Origin: Bin80 sp026708685
Lineage (GTDB): Bacteria; Bacteroidota; Rhodothermia; Rhodothermales; Bin80
Direction: 5' to 3'
NCBI GenBank assembly: GCA_965200955.1
Contig: OZ241742.1
Span: forward strand, 868,001 to 932,000
DNA: 64,000 nt
The position numbers and the translations under genes were made by a program. The notes beneath the pieces are model-generated. The model did no database searches and was not told where the DNA came from. It saw only the letters and a list, made by a program, of their open reading frames with translations. This document shows positions 63,871 to 64,000 of the stretch, in pieces (position 1 is the first letter of the stretch; each line of letters begins with the position of its first letter).

Positions 63871-64000
63871 TAATGACGAGTAGATTGTCGGTAGTTGATA
63901 AAGGATGCTCTTACTGCAGAAGCGATAGGATCAATTCCCAAAGGTAAGTTCATGAATAGATCAGTCTATTTTGATCTGGCGAGGAGCACGAACAAATAAC
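63871..64000. other. Region upstream of the glycogen synthase gene, cut by the window edge
   Basis: 130 bp upstream of the minus-strand start codon. Presumed promoter side; nothing further recognised. Confidence 0.35.

Noticed and set aside
1..64000. tRNA, rRNA and CRISPR array search by eye
   Set aside because: No cloverleaf with a typical T-loop, no rRNA-like conserved stretch and no short regularly spaced repeat was found; a tRNAscan or Infernal run would be needed to exclude small RNA genes.

Overview
The window looks like a chromosomal piece of a Gram-negative bacterium of the Bacteroidota/Rhodothermota kind. Three things point there: a secreted protein with a type IX secretion (T9SS) C-terminal sorting domain, a TonB-dependent receptor with an N-terminal carboxypeptidase-regulatory-like domain, and several sulfatase, PEGA-lipoprotein and S9-peptidase genes. 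Base composition is moderate. I saw no rRNA, tRNA or CRISPR array.

Left third (1-32 kb): an accessory, heavily rearranged region. It opens with the C-terminal half of a type ISP restriction-modification enzyme that is split by a run of 11 G, a likely phase-variation switch. Next come a 1,835-residue fibronectin-III repeat protein with a T9SS tail, a lone AAA ATPase, a truncated IS66 transposase, a ThuA-like protein and two tandemly duplicated lipoprotein sulfatases. A dead S9 peptidase gene is cut in two by an 8.3-kb insertion that carries a 2.3-kilo-residue LRR/Calx-beta/beta-barrel surface protein. The N-terminal part of that dead gene was hit again by a TnpB element with perfect 24-bp terminal inverted repeats and an 8-bp target duplication, a structure not expected for IS200/IS605 elements. 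An intact RecB-like nuclease-helicase follows.

Middle (31-42 kb): a secreted sorbosone/PQQ-dehydrogenase-like protein; an ABC ATPase, TPR protein and TonB-dependent receptor on the minus strand with an ABC-2 permease diverging from them; a small secreted protein gene whose signal peptide is out of frame because of a run of 9 C; an outer-membrane barrel; and a three-copy family of PEGA lipoproteins, the first decayed.

Core of interest (42.1-52.1 kb): seven tightly coupled genes, with overlaps or gaps of at most 5 bp. They encode a GNAT acyltransferase, an OleC-like AMP-forming ligase, a class I HMG-CoA reductase, a UbiA prenyltransferase, a dikinase-type phosphotransferase of rifampin-phosphotransferase layout, a DUF3419/BtaA-like aminocarboxypropyl transferase, and a phytol-kinase-like protein fused to a DUF92/VTE6-like domain. 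Together they look like an isoprenoid-lipid pathway that I cannot match to any described one.

Right end (52-64 kb): a DNA adenine methyltransferase, two PspB-like small membrane proteins, RNase III, glycine decarboxylase, CreD, a decayed DHCR24-like oxidoreductase, a DUF4143 ATPase, an ImmA/IrrE-PIN toxin-antitoxin-like module whose PIN gene is truncated by a duplicated 3' end of the neighbouring glycogen synthase gene, and that glycogen synthase gene itself.
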